Part shown: positions 21,901-36,900 of the stretch, one piece after another
Position numbering within the stretch: the first letter of the stretch is position 1
Layout: every line of letters starts with the position of its first letter
Assembly: GCF_015706575.1 (NCBI RefSeq)
Contig: NW_024037057.1
Coordinates: forward strand, 3,305,501 to 3,369,500
Origin: Patiria miniata
Lineage: Eukaryota > Echinodermata > Asteroidea > Valvatida > Asterinidae
Reading direction: 5' to 3'
Length of the DNA: 64,000 bases
Program-made: the position numbers and the translations under genes
Notes under the pieces: generated by a model
What the model was told of the DNA's origin: nothing
The model's database searches: none
What the model saw: only the letters and a program-made list of their open reading frames with translations

Positions 21901-24900
21901 CGACTGCATTGAAGTATGCATCAGAATTATAAAATAATAGAAGCCAGATGTAACAGAGACAGGAAAAAAGTGGACCAAAATTGATATGATGATCCATATC
22001 CAATGCCAAATCACCAAAAACAATCTTAAAAATCCTGAAAAATAAGAAAATTGCAAAGAGATTCTCACTGGAGCCTGTTCCACGGTGGGCGTCTTCATCG
22101 TGTCCTCAAAATACTCCGCCGCATCACATGCCGAGTCTGTCTCGCCCTGGTCCTCGTCAGGCGATGGTTGGCCGACGGTACTTGCTTCATCTGATCAGAA
22201 ATGAAGTGGAAAACGAAACTGAACTTCTGTGGATATAGGCCTTTGAAAAAATGCTCCTTATAATGTGACATCTTTTGATGACATCATCATGACGTCACTT
22301 CAATTTTCATCTACTGTATGTCACGTCCCTCTCTACCTACATACCAAGTTTCAACCAAATTGGACCCAGTTCTGTAGACATAGGCCATTCAATGTGAAAC
22401 CACATGAAATGCGACGACTTCATCATGATGTCACTTCAATTTTCATCCATAACACATCCCTGTCTAGGCATATACCAAGCTACAATCATTGGATCTACAG
22501 TTCTGTAGATGTACATTTAGGCCTTTGAAAAATACACCTTTAACCCCTTAAGGACGGGGTGTAATGGGGACATTCCTCCACACATAGAGCAAGTGGCCCG
22601 CATGACTGCACAGCCTTTGTGTGGTAGCGGGACTGCACAAAAGCAGCAGCTGTGGAACTACCCACTAGCCGTGTGCCACGGCATACCACAGCTGGCAACT
22701 GCATTCCAATGAGGATTAGCGGCCGCGGCCATGACCGCTTCCCGTCCTTAAGGGGTTAATGTTACGTCACATGACATTTGATGACATCACCATGACGTAA
22801 TTGTTCGCAGGTCATCTACTGTAGATGGTCTATCATGCTTGTGCCATGTTTTGAGTAGATCGATTACAACTAAGTGCCCAAAGTAGGGGTGGAATAAAAA
22901 AGTACACAAATCAGACAGAGAAAACACTTTACCCGTCTGAGAGTCTCCAGCGATGCTCTCCATGTCTTCCGGAAGCAGTGCCGGGGGTAGATGCAGCAGG
23001 TAGAGCAGCCGGAGCCGTTCGGGAAGCTCGCCCCGGCACATGATGCCAAGACCCCAGGCAAAATCACGGAAGTTGATCAGGTTGTCCCGGTCTTCGTCCA
23101 GGAGCTGCAGAACCGAAGGGAAGTTTAGCCCATTAGCACTTGTACTTACATTGTGTTAGGCTGCATCCGCTATGGCTAGAAATAACACACATTGTTAGGC
23201 CTAATAATGACATGACACGACATGGCACCTGTTCAAATCTGACTTCAATGGAGGTTCGCAGTTCTAGAAGATATGTTTTTATTTTGACGATTTGGAAAGT
23301 GTGTTACAAACAATGAAAAGAACATTAAAATATGAATAACAAAAGTGTTTCTTCACCTATTCATTACTAATTGTTTTTCCGCACGATCATACATGCGTAT
23401 AATAATGGCAATACTGCTGTTTATAGTATCAATACGGAAAGTGGCACAAATGGATTTTTGAGTGTTTGTGTTCAACGGACCATATCTCTGGTTTGGCAAA
23501 AGCAAAATTGATAAAACAAATAGCATTTGAAAGCTGACTATCCCAGGTTTAACATTAAATAAGCATCATGAAATGTTTTTCAATATTCCAAGGACACAGA
23601 GCCCGTTTCTGCTTGCAGCATTTTGTTTTTTTGGGGGGGACAGGCTGTATATACAATCATATGGGGTTTCGGGAACTAAGGGTAACAATCGGGACAATGG
23701 TACCCAATAACTTGGTCTTTAGAAATCTCAGTACCCCAGGAGTGAAATGCCATGTAGGTTGAGATTTCATTAGAAACAGAGGAGAACAATTGTCGGGAAG
23801 TAAAGATGGACCGTAGTGTTACCCCCTAACCACCATATGTCAAGATGGGTGTCTGTGTGATTGTGTCAATACCTACCCTAAATGCCCTGAGAACTAAGAG
23901 GTCAGCTTGGGTGCCGCGCGCCCAGGGGGAGAAGGTCAGGAACAGGGTGCGATACTTCTCCACGTCGATCTTGAAGGTGGCTAGGAAATGCTGGGTTTGG
24001 TCCAGGACTGGCGCTCCCGACAACATGTTGCTGGAAAGATACTCCTCCTGAAAAAAAAATAAGAATACAAAAAATTCTACTTTTTTGCCATTTCATGAAA
24101 CAGCGTATAACTTACACCGTGCCTATGATTCACCTAACAATGCCGTTGCGTATCTGCGCAATTAACTGACAATCCAATTTCATCAAAAATTTGCATAGCT
24201 GTGCAATGTTTTCAAATAATCCCGACGTCTTTGACAAGTTCAATCACAGCTTTTGCAACGGCCGTTTGTGCGTGATTTCGTAACGGTCACGAAACAGTCA
24301 TTGAATCACCTCCGCCCACGATTTTGAAAACAGTTTGTCTGACTTTCGTTGGAATCAGGCATCCATTAAGACATGTCCCAAAGATGCTTTGACTAATCGC
24401 AGCCGTGCTTAATGTCCAACATGCGTGCACAACATGTCCGACATGCATTCATGGGCGTATGACGCACGTGGCTGGAACGCGAAGTGTGGCATGAGAGAGG
24501 TGTACGTGTTGTTTGCCCACGTGTGCAACTGGCATTGCTCAACACATTGCAGGCTTTCAAGCAGACTCCGTCGAAAAAGGAGAACAGTATGGATCAAAAC
24601 GTTGTAAATGTAGGACTTTGGGTGACAAAAACAAGATAAACGTAGGACTTTTGCGGGCTTTCGGGAGTAGTTGGCATATTCTGTACTCACAACACTTGTG
24701 CTCCATCCTCAACTAAGCTCTTGGAAGTACAGTTGCAGTGCTCCTGCGCCAAAGCCCTTCATTGTGTGATTAACATATGACAGTGTGTACCACTGTTATG
24801 AAAAGTATTCAATGAGATTTCATTTTTCGGAGTTGTGGGACAAAAAGTAGGAAAAAGAAGGAATTTTAAGAAAAAAGTATGAAAAGTAGGAGTAGGTAAA

Positions 24901-27900
24901 AAAAAAATAGGAAAAAAGTGGGAAAACTTCAAAGCCTGGGATTGGTATTAAAGACTCACCTTGAATATCGTGTAGAGTTCTTCCAGCTCTTGCGAGTTGA
25001 ACGGCACCTCTCCGGCGAGACTGCGTACGATCGTTCGGCGGGCCGTGTCCTCCAGGCCCTGCACCACGCGCAGTCGCTGGTTTAGACGCATCTTCTTAAT
25101 CTGGTCCGTGCGGATGTAGCCGTATTTGGCGTAGGCGTTGTGGATGAGATCCGACACGTCAACATCGGGCTGGGTGGCCAAAAAAATGTCAGAATGAATG
25201 GATCGTTTTCCAGAGCTGTTTTGCAGAAATGATGTAAAGTTGCAATTTCCCTTGTAATATGACTTCAATTTGACTTATTTTGACTTGTAATTTGACTTAC
25301 ACTTTCACTTGCAATTTGGCATGTGATTTGACTTGTGATTTGACTTGCAATTTGACTTATGATTTGATGTGTTATTTGACTTGAGGTTTGACTTGTGATT
25401 TGACTTCCAATTTGACTTGCGATTTGACTTGTGATTTGACTTGCAATTTGACTTGTGATTTGACGTGCGATTTGACTTGCGATTTGACTTGTGATTTGAC
25501 TTGCAATTTGACTTGTGATTTGACTTGCAATTTGACTTGTGATTTGACTTCCGATTTGACTTGCAATTTGACTTGTGTTTTGACTTGTGTTTTGACTTGT
25601 GATTTGACGTGCAATTTGACTTACAATTTGACTTACAATTTGACTTGTGATTTGACTTGCGATTTGACCTGTGATTTGACTTGCAATTTGACTTGCAATT
25701 TGACTTGCGATTTGACTTGTGATTTCATTTCTTGCTTTGATTTATGATTTAACTAGTGTTGGAATTGACTACAACTCTGCAGCTTTTCACTTAGCGCCAG
25801 TAATTCGCAACTAAAATTCTATTTTTCTGCCTAGCATCTCCTAGAAATCAGACACAGCATTCTCAAGAGATACCTTTCGTTCCATAGTCATAGCTGCGAG
25901 CGTAGACATGTGAGGCATGGTGGGCCCCGTCGCGTCTTTGTTCTGGACGCTCTCCAAGTACGTGCTCAGGACCGTCATGGCCGTGCCGTCATCCTCGCAT
26001 TGCAGAAGCGCGTCGTAGTTGGCGTCCAGCACGGCCAGTGCAATCTGGAAAATGACGCGGGCCCCGTCGTAGAAGAAACAGTCCATGATGTTGACGGCAC
26101 TCTCAAATGGCATGACACTGTTAAAAAAAATTGAAATGATGTGTTTTGATGTGGTACAAGACTTAAGACATAAAAGCGTCAAGCTGTGTTTGCATGTGTG
26201 CTTCCCTATGGGAGCCTTGTGGGGCAATTGGCTGGCCAGCCCACCTGGCTCCAATAGGAAAGTGTACATGTAAAGAAAGTGATGTCATTATGGCTTAGGG
26301 GACAAGACCTTTGTAGTCAGTGGTGTGCCACTGAGATGGAATGTGGCAAAATGTGGTTTTGGGGGTTTTTTTGGGGGGGGGGGGGTAAAAAACCTATTGT
26401 TTGGGCTAAATTTGTCATTTGGCATCTTGTTTTCATATGCAAAATGCAAGTCTTATTGTGAGTTTTTGTTTTTAAGGCAGAGAGAAAGGTTCATAAAGAT
26501 AACACACACAACATAGAATATCCCGATTCAGTAGGTTTTTATCATGTGTGTGAAGTTCAATTCAGACATCCGTAACATTATAATGTCACGTCCGTAACAA
26601 AAAAACATGATGTTTCCACAGCATCAAAGTAGCTTTTTGTAAAATGTCCTTGGTAATTATATAGAGTGAAGCTATATCTACCACAACATGGTTATTTCAT
26701 TAAATTCTTGCAAGAAACTTCACAGACTTTTATCAATGCATACTGATAGTTAAAACCTATGTCAGAATGTGTATTATCTGTAACGGTCGTTTACAATGCT
26801 TATATGTCATTAATTAATTCAGCTAACATTACATTAACCATGTCATGTTGTACATTAAGGCCGAAGCTAGAGTTGTACCAAATATAGAAAATTCGACGTC
26901 ACTGTCAGATTTTTTATTTCTTGCTTCAAATTGGTCATTAGCTCTCAATGCAACGTCTGTTACGATGGGATTGCCTATATAGCTTAATATTGGATGGTCA
27001 GGTCGCCAACCATGGACAAGATTTTCACCTGATGAAGATGGTCAGAAACCATGACAACGAGATCATGCTGAGAATTCCAAGCTTCTCCATCTTGACGTAG
27101 AGATCCGGCAGATACTCCTTAGTCAAAGCCTCAAATACCCCTAGAGAGAAAAACACAGACACACAAAACAGAGGATTGTGTACATGCAGTTGAAAAATCA
27201 TGATCATAAGCACAAACTTTCGTGGTTAAAAAAAGCTGTGAAACTGATCCCAAGTCACAAATTGTACAAACCACACGGCTTCTTTAACTGGTAACCTGTT
27301 TTTGGCTAAGCAATTACATACCGTGCTTAGCGAGTTAGGGCCTATCACAATTCATATCCGGAGTTCTGGACAAGTTGCGGGTAGAATCATTCACTTTGCC
27401 TGGAAGAAGCTCTGCATTTGTCCCAGACATGTTAAGGTGAAATTTTCATTAGCGACGGCTTGACTCATCAATACTGATAACTTCATTGCGGGAAGATTGC
27501 GGGGAAGTTGCTCAGAATCCTGCAACTTATACCCGATACAATGTTCGCAACTTGTCTGGAACTCGTCCCGGATATAAACTGAGAGGGGCCCTTACAGTGG
27601 TTTGCATTTCAACCAAATTGGGCCCAGGCCAACTCAACGTTTTCTGCCTTCACTTACCTTGGTCAATGAGGGCGCCAACAACCCGCGTGTTGTAGTAGTC
27701 CGGCAGCAGTCTTTCGCAGATCGCAACCAGCAACCAGAAAGCCTCTTCCTCATTTGCATAAAGCAGGAGCACGGAGGTCACAATGTTCATGGCTTGGCAG
27801 TAACCTAAAAAATCAAACAAACAAAATAAATTTGTATTCATATACGAAAAATAGGTACAAACTAAAAAATTTAAAATGTGCTTTACTTTAATGCTTGTCC

Positions 27901-30900
27901 ATGTCTTAAAGGGAAAATACAACATTTGCAAACATCAAAAAATAAAACTACCAAATCATTTTGAAATACCTTGCTGGACTGTTAGTGAATGACAGTGTAA
28001 AGCATCCTGTAAAATCATGGCACCTGGTATACTGTCATTTTCATGAAAAGCGGTATTTTTGTATCAATTTCCAACGCTGATCGGCCGATCAGCGTTGGAA
28101 AAAACTGGCTTTTTTCAAATACTGGCCCCAGTTGACCATCGCACTTGTTTGCAATCGATTACACACCTATGAACGGGTACAAGCCAGCTAGACTGGTTCC
28201 CTGACCTTACAATTCCCCAATATATGTAAACTGCTCTGTTTCTTCTTAAATGGAGTCAGGGAACCAGACTACAGGAAAATGATTGTTTTTCTTGGTTTTT
28301 ATAGCATTTTCGAACCCAAAACCTCAAAAAAGTCAGTGTAACTATATTTGCTATATATTTCCAACCCCCCAATTCCACCCATTTCTGAAATTACAGCAAA
28401 AGCCAATGATGTATATTCCCTTTAACTTATGCATGCGCAGTAATAGCAGCATGTGAACAGCTCCTGTCAAACGCTGGGCAAGACGTCATAACAAAACTTC
28501 TTGGTTCTGGCTTCCGCTGTACTTTATGACGCGTGAGGCTGTTGGAAAAATGGAATCTTGCCCTGCGGTTCGGTCCCAAATGGCTGACTAGAGTAGTCCA
28601 ACCATCCTGCGTTCGAGTACAGTTTGTCAAACTGTGGTTTAACCACAGCTTGGCTCCAACTTGCTCAATGTGGCATTCGGCGTGTCAAAGGTTAAAAGGT
28701 CAGATGAATAATTCATTACCTATCGTGGGGTTCCTGTAGGCGTAGGCTGTCAGGACCCGTCGCAGGGCGGCGATGCCCAGCTCTGACTGGAATGCCGGAT
28801 GCTCCGGAAGGGATCGATGGAGATCTCTCTCGATTTCGTCAGTCGCGATGCTGTCCTTGCCGAGGCTCTGCTCCACTAGCGATTGGTAGTAACCGGCTTG
28901 GGTGGCCATCTTAGTTATAAAAAAAAGGCTGCAAGTTCAACTTTACCTGGGGTAAAGCGCTTTACCCCTGTTCAACAGGAATCAGACCATTTCTTTTTTT
29001 CTGTAGCAGCTCGAGATCAGCGCAATCTGGTCTCTTCACAGATACCCATTTATGCTCGTGGATGGAGAGAGGCAATTGTTGTAAATGATGTTGGTCCAGA
29101 CAGGCTATAGTTAAAGCGCCCTCCAGCGACTGGATGTTTTCCGTTCGCCGAAAACACATCAACGTTGAGTCTGAGAAAATTTTGTTGACAAATTCTAAGC
29201 AAAATTGCTGAACATGGAGGCATGGAGGTACCAATAATTGTTAATTATGATGATTATCTTAATGCGTAGTACAAATATTGAATAGTTTAATATGATTTAT
29301 GAGGTTAAAATTGACTATAATCAGAAACAAAACAAACGCTAGTGCATGTGCATTCTAGCACAGGGTTTATTGTGGCAGTGTACATGTACATGTTTTTGTA
29401 CCGCATGTAATTCCATAGTTTCCCAACATTAATTCATTTATTAATCAAGTGCTGATCTCAGAATTATTTGATCGATAGGTTTCTATAATTGTCTTTGATT
29501 GTCTAAGGACAGGATACATGTAACAATTTGTTACCCATGTAGAGATATGCATGTCCCTGTCACATGTTGATTGTTGACATGTAACATGTTAAATATGGCT
29601 TGTGTAGTACACTGCAAGTTTAAGTCATGCTGCTGGGTCAAGGTTCATGTAGTCTGTTTACTTAATTAGGTTTTTCTTCTTGTCTTTTGTTGATAGTTTT
29701 CACGGAGTGATATGGAGTAATTGTCACACACAGAGAGTGAAATCCAAGTAGTGAAGTACACTAATAAACATCAGAGTGACATTGATAAGACACTTCAGTG
29801 AATCTCGTGTCTAGCCTAGCCTAAATATAGTTTGCGACCTCAGAGTCAGCGACATAAAGTGTCTTGCCCAAGAGCACAAGCACCATGTTCCCCGTCAGGG
29901 TTAGAACTCACGTACCACGGTACAAGAGTCGAACACCTTAAGGGCCCCACTAGTAACTTTTCTTGGAAAGCAAATGAAAAACAACTTTTCCCACCTCGTT
30001 AACGGCTCCAGAGTAGAGAAGCCATATTTCCCCGCGTAGACTCTCCGGAATTCCCTTCATGATCAATTCCTGGGTATCCACAGTGCGGTACATGCACACA
30101 CCTCTACAACACAAACAGGAATATGAAACGTAAGAAGTTAGCCTTAACTTTGGACAATGTTTGTTTCATAGAGCTATATTAACTTACTAGAGCGCCAAGT
30201 CCTCATTCCCCTGCGGATATACTCTGAAGCCGTCCTGGGCGCAGGCATTTTGAATTCATGTGCCTGTTTGTAGAACATAATGAAATTACATGGAGTATGG
30301 CGGCAAAAATCAACTGCAGCGCATACGCGCACGTGTTTGTGTTTGTGTTGTTTGCGCAGAGCAAAATGAAATGCTCATTTACTGGTTGTGCGTTTCAGTT
30401 TTGGGCGTATAGGATGCAGGTATGCAATAATCGTATTAAAGCCGTACGGAATTAAGAGTTTTCCAATTCCATAGGTTTGTGAACAAATATGAATGCGCCC
30501 AGCTGGCTTCACTAGTCTGGTTCCCTGACCCTACTTCAGACGAAACGGAGCAATTCATAGACGTCAGGTCAGGGAACCGCACCGTTCACGGATATGTAAC
30601 CCACTGTAAACAAAATGTGGTAAATTGAGGGCAGTATTTGAAAAAGGCATTGTTTTTTTAACAATAGTCGGCCAACCATCGTTGGAAACTGATACAAAAA
30701 TTCCAGTTTTCTTGAAAATGACAGCACACCTGGTGCCATGATTTCACAGGATGCTTGAGACCATTATTCACTTACAGTCAAGTAAGGTATTTCATAACAA
30801 TTTGGTAGTTTTGTTTTTCGATGTTCGCAAATGTTGTATACCTTTTAAGTCTTGTCTTACGTTTTTGAGTAAGGCACTTAAACAGCAATGCTTGTGATCT

Positions 30901-33900
30901 CACAAATATTTTGCATCCTCTAATGTTTTTGCGACGCCGCACAATTCTTCTTGCAGGGCTTTTGAAAAAAGACACACATGATGTTGCAGAATTCACAATT
31001 ATGACGGGATACCATTGTGACGTTTCCAACCGCCTCGACAGCGATACCGACCTTCCAAACTCCTTGAAGTGGATGTCCCACAGGTGCTTCTTGACGGATT
31101 CCTTGACGGACACCTCGTCCGAACCTCGCCGATTAAAGACTGTGATCAGAGCCGGCTGGAGTTGAACGGCGATGCTGCCCGACGAATCACCACCTTCCTC
31201 TTCGAAGAAAAAAACAACAAAGTATGGCAATGTTTAGTGATGAGATTTGAGAAAAATGAAACATCCATGGAATAATCAGCAGAGGGTTTGTGGGTTGTTA
31301 TTGCTCAAGAGCAACGTAAGGCCTATAATTGTATTTGCATAACAGCACCCCTTAAATTACCCTTCGAGAAGCGAGGCGGTGATAAAATTCTCCACATTTT
31401 CCAAATATGGGCATAATTTTTTTTCAATGGGCCAATTAGGCCAAGCTTCCATGTAATCCTCACCCCCACTATACACCACAAGCCTGCAGACTCCCATTGG
31501 CCAGACCCTAGCCACTCCAGAGTAAGGAGCGTTGAAAGACAGAAGCCAAGATGGCGCCTAATGCCTTTGTGCAGTAATTGGAGATCTTAGTGGCCAACCC
31601 CTAAGTGCTGCCGATCTCTTTGTGTCAACCCCTTGTGCCGCCCTGAACTCAGACAGGTTGTAAACAATCCCTGGCCATGTGAATGACCTATATCTTGTGC
31701 ATGTCCAGGCATGCCAGGGTTAGTGACCTAGAAACACGTGTGGTGATAAAATTCTCCACGTGGTTCCACCGTGTAAATTTTTTCCGCTTGAAGCTCGAAG
31801 GGTAAAATACCTATTTCTTTTTAGATATAAGCTTTTGTAGATCCAAACACCTTTACGGTAAAGCCTCAGGAGTGCCAGATTTCAAAAGTGATTCTCTGAA
31901 AAATCCGGAAATCAGGAAAAAAATCCGACAAACCAAATCCTAAAATCAGGGAAAAGTCTTTAAAAATCTCACCCCTACAATGTTGCACGATCAAATCACT
32001 ATCCAGTATGCAACAAGTTGTTGTCACAGAAATACCATTTTTTGCAGCGCATTATCGAGGGGAAAAAAACAAAGTTCGCATGCGAAACTTAATTTCTCTT
32101 GAAAAAGGTCTGGCATTAACGGCCATTTTATCCAACTTTTCTCAACAATATTGGGTTTTTCCCTTTCAATGACGTAATGTCATATGCACTGTATACTCAG
32201 TACTGTCCGAGGGCCCGCGGGCAAATATTCACAAGCTTTAAATCGGATGGGACTCGAACCTACGACCTCGTGCTTAGTGCTCACTAGTAGGCAAGCCCAA
32301 GAATTCGCCCACGCTATGTCCCATACATAACGAAAGTTTAACCCTCCAAGATAGTCATGGATTCAGTGTTTTTTATTCTACTGCTGGACATCTACAAGGA
32401 GAATACCCACAAGAATTTTTATGGTATTAGTCTTTGCGATGATTATGTAATTAAGGCCCCCCAAAAAAGTCTCCGGTTTCTGGTATGGAGATTGCCCAAA
32501 ATGTGGTGCGGCGAAGCGGCTTTTTTTTTTTTACCTGATTTGTTTTGCTTCAAATGTCGGCTGATGACTGCAAATGGTGCCCGACTAAACTTAGTGCAAA
32601 TATATGGGAGTCCAGAGAGGCCACATAAAGCTTATTCTCGATCATATCCCCATCTAAAAACACGTTAGAATTGTGCAGCAGCAGAATTCCAGTCAAACCA
32701 TTGAGTTTGGCGATTTTGAGACATCATCTTTCATTAAAAAAACCTTTTTCATTTTGCCGACGCGCATGGCTACGGCGACGCACGTGCATACCAGAAACCG
32801 GAGACTTATTTTTTTTGGCCTAAAGAAAACATGGCGTTATGTATGTGACAAAAAGGGGACCTTTTCTTGGACTGTCTGTTGTTCGGACATCTTACCAATC
32901 AATCACCAAGCTTGCAAAGGTCAGCTGGTATAGCAGTTGTACTACTACCACAGCATTTTGTATGATGAAAATTTGGCGCAGGGAGATGTAAATTTAATAT
33001 TGGACTTTATGTTTGGTCAGTTAAATTACATAATTTGAAATGAGAAAATGTCATGAGAAAATGCGACAGAAAATGAGGACTTGTTTGACAGACTGAGGAA
33101 ATGTCAGAGACAGACACACTGGGACAGACATAATGAGACACAGGGGTGACAAACATGGTGAGAGATTGGGTGATACAAAACAAGTTTCAAAGACATTTTT
33201 AAGCCATGACTGCGCGACCAACTGTCGAGAAATGTCTGACACGTTTGAATTTTGTTTCACACGCATGACGCATGCAGTTCCAACAGTTGTAGAACATTGC
33301 AAGAACATACATGTACAAATGATGTGATGATGTGAAGAGGGTCGTAACATTTAGCAGGAAATTTGCGTTTAACAAGAAACAGCGTCAATTTAAATCTGCG
33401 TTTTCAAATGAGCAGGGAATCCTGTAACTGCAGGACTTGTCACATCCGTATGCATTGGATGAAACCAACTGTAGCTCTGCAACGATTCGGTTTAATATTT
33501 CTCGATGGTTAGGCCAAAAAAAAAAAAGTCGGTCTCTGGTCAGACCGAAGTTCCGGAATTGATGCGGCGAAGCGTTTTTTGGGTTTTTTTTTTTTTTTTT
33601 TTTTTTTTCAAGCTTGTATTGTACAGACAAGGTGGGTACTATTTTGCTTTTTTGTGTCCTCATTATACATTGGTGTCCTCCATAATTTGCCTTGGTGCCC
33701 TTTATCATTTGCCTTGGTGCAATTCCCCATTCCTTGGTGCTCCTTGGTACAAAAATTGTTGTAGCTTCCGTGTTAATTTGAAGGGGAAAAAAAGGTTGAC
33801 GCGCATGATTAAAATCGACGCGCGCGCTGACAAGAGACCAAGTATTTTTTTTTTTTTTGCCTTATTCAGGTTATTTGAGTACATGTTTCAGTTACATTAG

Positions 33901-36900
33901 CCGACCACTCGGTGGAAATGAAGGATTTCATTCAGAAGACAAAAGAAAACTTCTCACTCGAAAATGTCAAAAATTCCGAACACAAAACTCTTTCACAAGG
34001 TAGTAAGTTGCACACAACGACGGACATAATTCGTAAAAACAATGTCAAGTCCAATGTTTGGAAAGGTGGTGAGTATTTATTTAAACTTCCATTATTTATA
34101 TTGAATAATTGAAGAAATAAATTAGCCGTTCAAAACTGTAACCAAAAAGGGAAACTATTCATAAGATGGAATTTGCGTCGGGGTGATGTAAGTTCAATAT
34201 TAGGTTTTGCCCTTCACCGACTATAAACACTGTATACTCAGTGTGTTACCTCCCGAGCGAAAGTTGGAAAAAATCACTCGGGTGGGACTCAAACCCATGA
34301 CCTCCTGCTTTCTAGTGCCGACGTCTTACCACTCGACCACCGAGCTTGCAACATAAAAACTTGTGCACTTGCGGGCCTAATGAACACAGTAGCACCTGAG
34401 GCTGGCTTTCAGTGTTTGATGTAACTATGGACTTATGAACATGGACGAAAATCATGTGATGGCGGTGGAAAGTTTTGAGTTAGTTAAAGAGGTTGTGGAA
34501 TGCTCGAAAACATTTCTGTCATTTTTTGGGTATATGTAGCCTAAGGTGTGATGAAATCAAAACGACTATTGTGTCTGTCATGAAATGAGTACAAAGGGTA
34601 CTTTTGAGAGCTATTTTTCAGGTCCTGTTTCGACCCGAACGCGCAATTTGTGTTAAAGTCGTCGTTGCGGGCAGCAAACAAAACACAGTAAATCGTGACG
34701 TAATAAACAGGACTTGTTTATGCTACTCTGCATCAGGAGTCCTGTTTATTACGTCACGATTTACTGTGTTTTGTTTGCTGCCCGCAACGACGACTTTTAC
34801 ACAAATTGCACGTTCGGGTCGAAACAGGCATGACAGGACTTGAAAAACAGCTCTCAAAAGTACCTTTTGTACCTTTTGACAGACACAATAGTCGTTTTTA
34901 TTTCATCACACCTTAGGCTACATATACCCAAAAAATGACGGAAATGTTTTCGAGCATTCCACAACCTCTTTAATAATTATAAGATACCTGGGGACATTCC
35001 AATGGCAGGATTTAGACAGAGATACTTGTTAGTAGGCATGCTGGGTGAGTAACTACGAGGAGGATCTGCCAATTAAATGATCCAAACTCAGACACAGAAA
35101 GACAAGGGACAGAACAACAATACAAATAGTGCAACATGAAGGAAGTTTAACAAATAGAAAAGCAGAAATACACCTGCTGGATGAAATTTTTCAGGGTGCG
35201 TCAACAATTTTGGCACGTAATCATTCTAGTTTATTCTATTTTCTAGCAGCAGCAGCTTTTTCAGGTGATAGTTTTCAAGAAATCCTCTAGGAAATGGCAG
35301 TCACTCAACTAAAAGATGAAATTGTTATGAGGCACAAGTAACTGAAAAGTTACAAAGTTGACAATCTGCAAAATTGGAAAATGACTTTTAAAAAGGCACA
35401 CAAAGTGACCAAAGGCAATTTTTTTGCAACACTATTTTGTGAAAAATCTACAAAAAAATGTGCCTTTGTATTATCAGAAACAATATAGCAAGTCTTATTT
35501 TTGTGTGTGTGCAAAGTTCGAAACTTGAGTTTGTTAAAGATGATTTGAAGTTGCGCTCCTGGGCTTAAAATTTTTTTTTCTTCTTATTCTCAAATTTTCA
35601 ACTTGCATGCTTAATTCCAACTCCAAAACCTTGCTTGTTCTTCTTTTTTTTTTTTCCTTTTTTGGACATCTGGAACCCTCTGGAAAAAAAAAAATTAATT
35701 TGGCACAAACAGATCCACTTTGCAAGTAGACTTGCTCCCAGTCCGTACATTGTCGATACCGATTGTAGGGCAGGAACCAGCCTATCCCACAAGAAACTCG
35801 AAAACAGAACAGGTGAATGCAACTTAGATAAAAGATAAAAGTAAAAGAAAGTAAAAGTGAAAAAGATGTGTTAACTTACTGTTAGTAAAAACTAGATCAT
35901 CGCTTAGAACTGTGTTGTAGTAGGACATGTGGTCTAACATAACAAAAAACAAGCACACAAGGAAATCAACAAAATATATTCTAACTATCATGCATGTGCA
36001 CTACATACATATACATGCATAGGGCTTTGAACTGCAGCCATATTTGGGGGCGTGCTTTTAGGCTTGTTCCACTAAGATAATGACAAATATAAGGAGAAAT
36101 TAAAAAAAAAAAACTCAAAGATGGCGGCCAAATGGAAAAGGTCTATAAAAGAAAATATCTCAACTACAACAGAACAGTATTCATGCAGATTTAAGGGGAC
36201 AGGATTATCCAGGTTTTGCTGTAGGATCGTTTGCTTTTTGTGCATTTTCTTTTTTTTTGGAGGCAACAAAATTGCTCAATATCTTAAGCAGGGTGCATAA
36301 TAAGCAGCCAGTGAAACTTTCAGCTCAGTGGATACTATACAGGGTGAGTAAAAAAAATCCCCAAAACCAAATGTCGGGACCATTGTTTTAGTGAAGTTCT
36401 GCATGTAGCACTTTCAAAATCTAGGATATGAAAGCCCAATTCATAAGCTTTCTTTGAGTATAAGAATCATTCAAATCACTCATGTACTTTTGAAGTTACG
36501 GAATTTTAAACACAACCACCGTTGTCACAAAGGGATGTGTGTGAGTTGTTTTTGTTTTGCCGAAAGAACGCACACCTTTTTGTTTTGTGATCCGCGGACA
36601 GAACTTTAAAACGGTGGTTGTGTTTAAAATTCCGTAACTTGAAAAGTGAAAAGTACAAGAGTGATTTGAATGATTCTTGTTCTCAAAGAAAGCTTGTGAA
36701 TTGGGCTTCCGTATCCTAGATTTTGAAAGTGCTACATGCAGAACTTCACTAAAACAATGGTCCCGCCATTTGGGTTTTGTGTTTTTTGACTCACCCAGTA
36801 TATGTTGATAAAACACAATGCAAAATGTTTGGGTCTCTCTTGTTACTGGATACCATTGTAAAACACACATAAAAAAAGTGTGCCAGTAGGCACACTTTTT

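Noticed and set aside
25372..25747. Long ORFs encoding KSQVKLQV and TCDLTCNL repeats
   Set aside because: Direct translation of a 12-bp minisatellite in an intron; open in both strands with no start context or homology.
28909..28909. Met at the start of exon 17 as a translation start
   Set aside because: It follows a splice acceptor in phase 0 and is internal to the TBC domain.
33912..34112. 66-codon plus ORF ending before a GTGAGT donor-like site
   Set aside because: No homology and no partner exon in phase on the plus strand.
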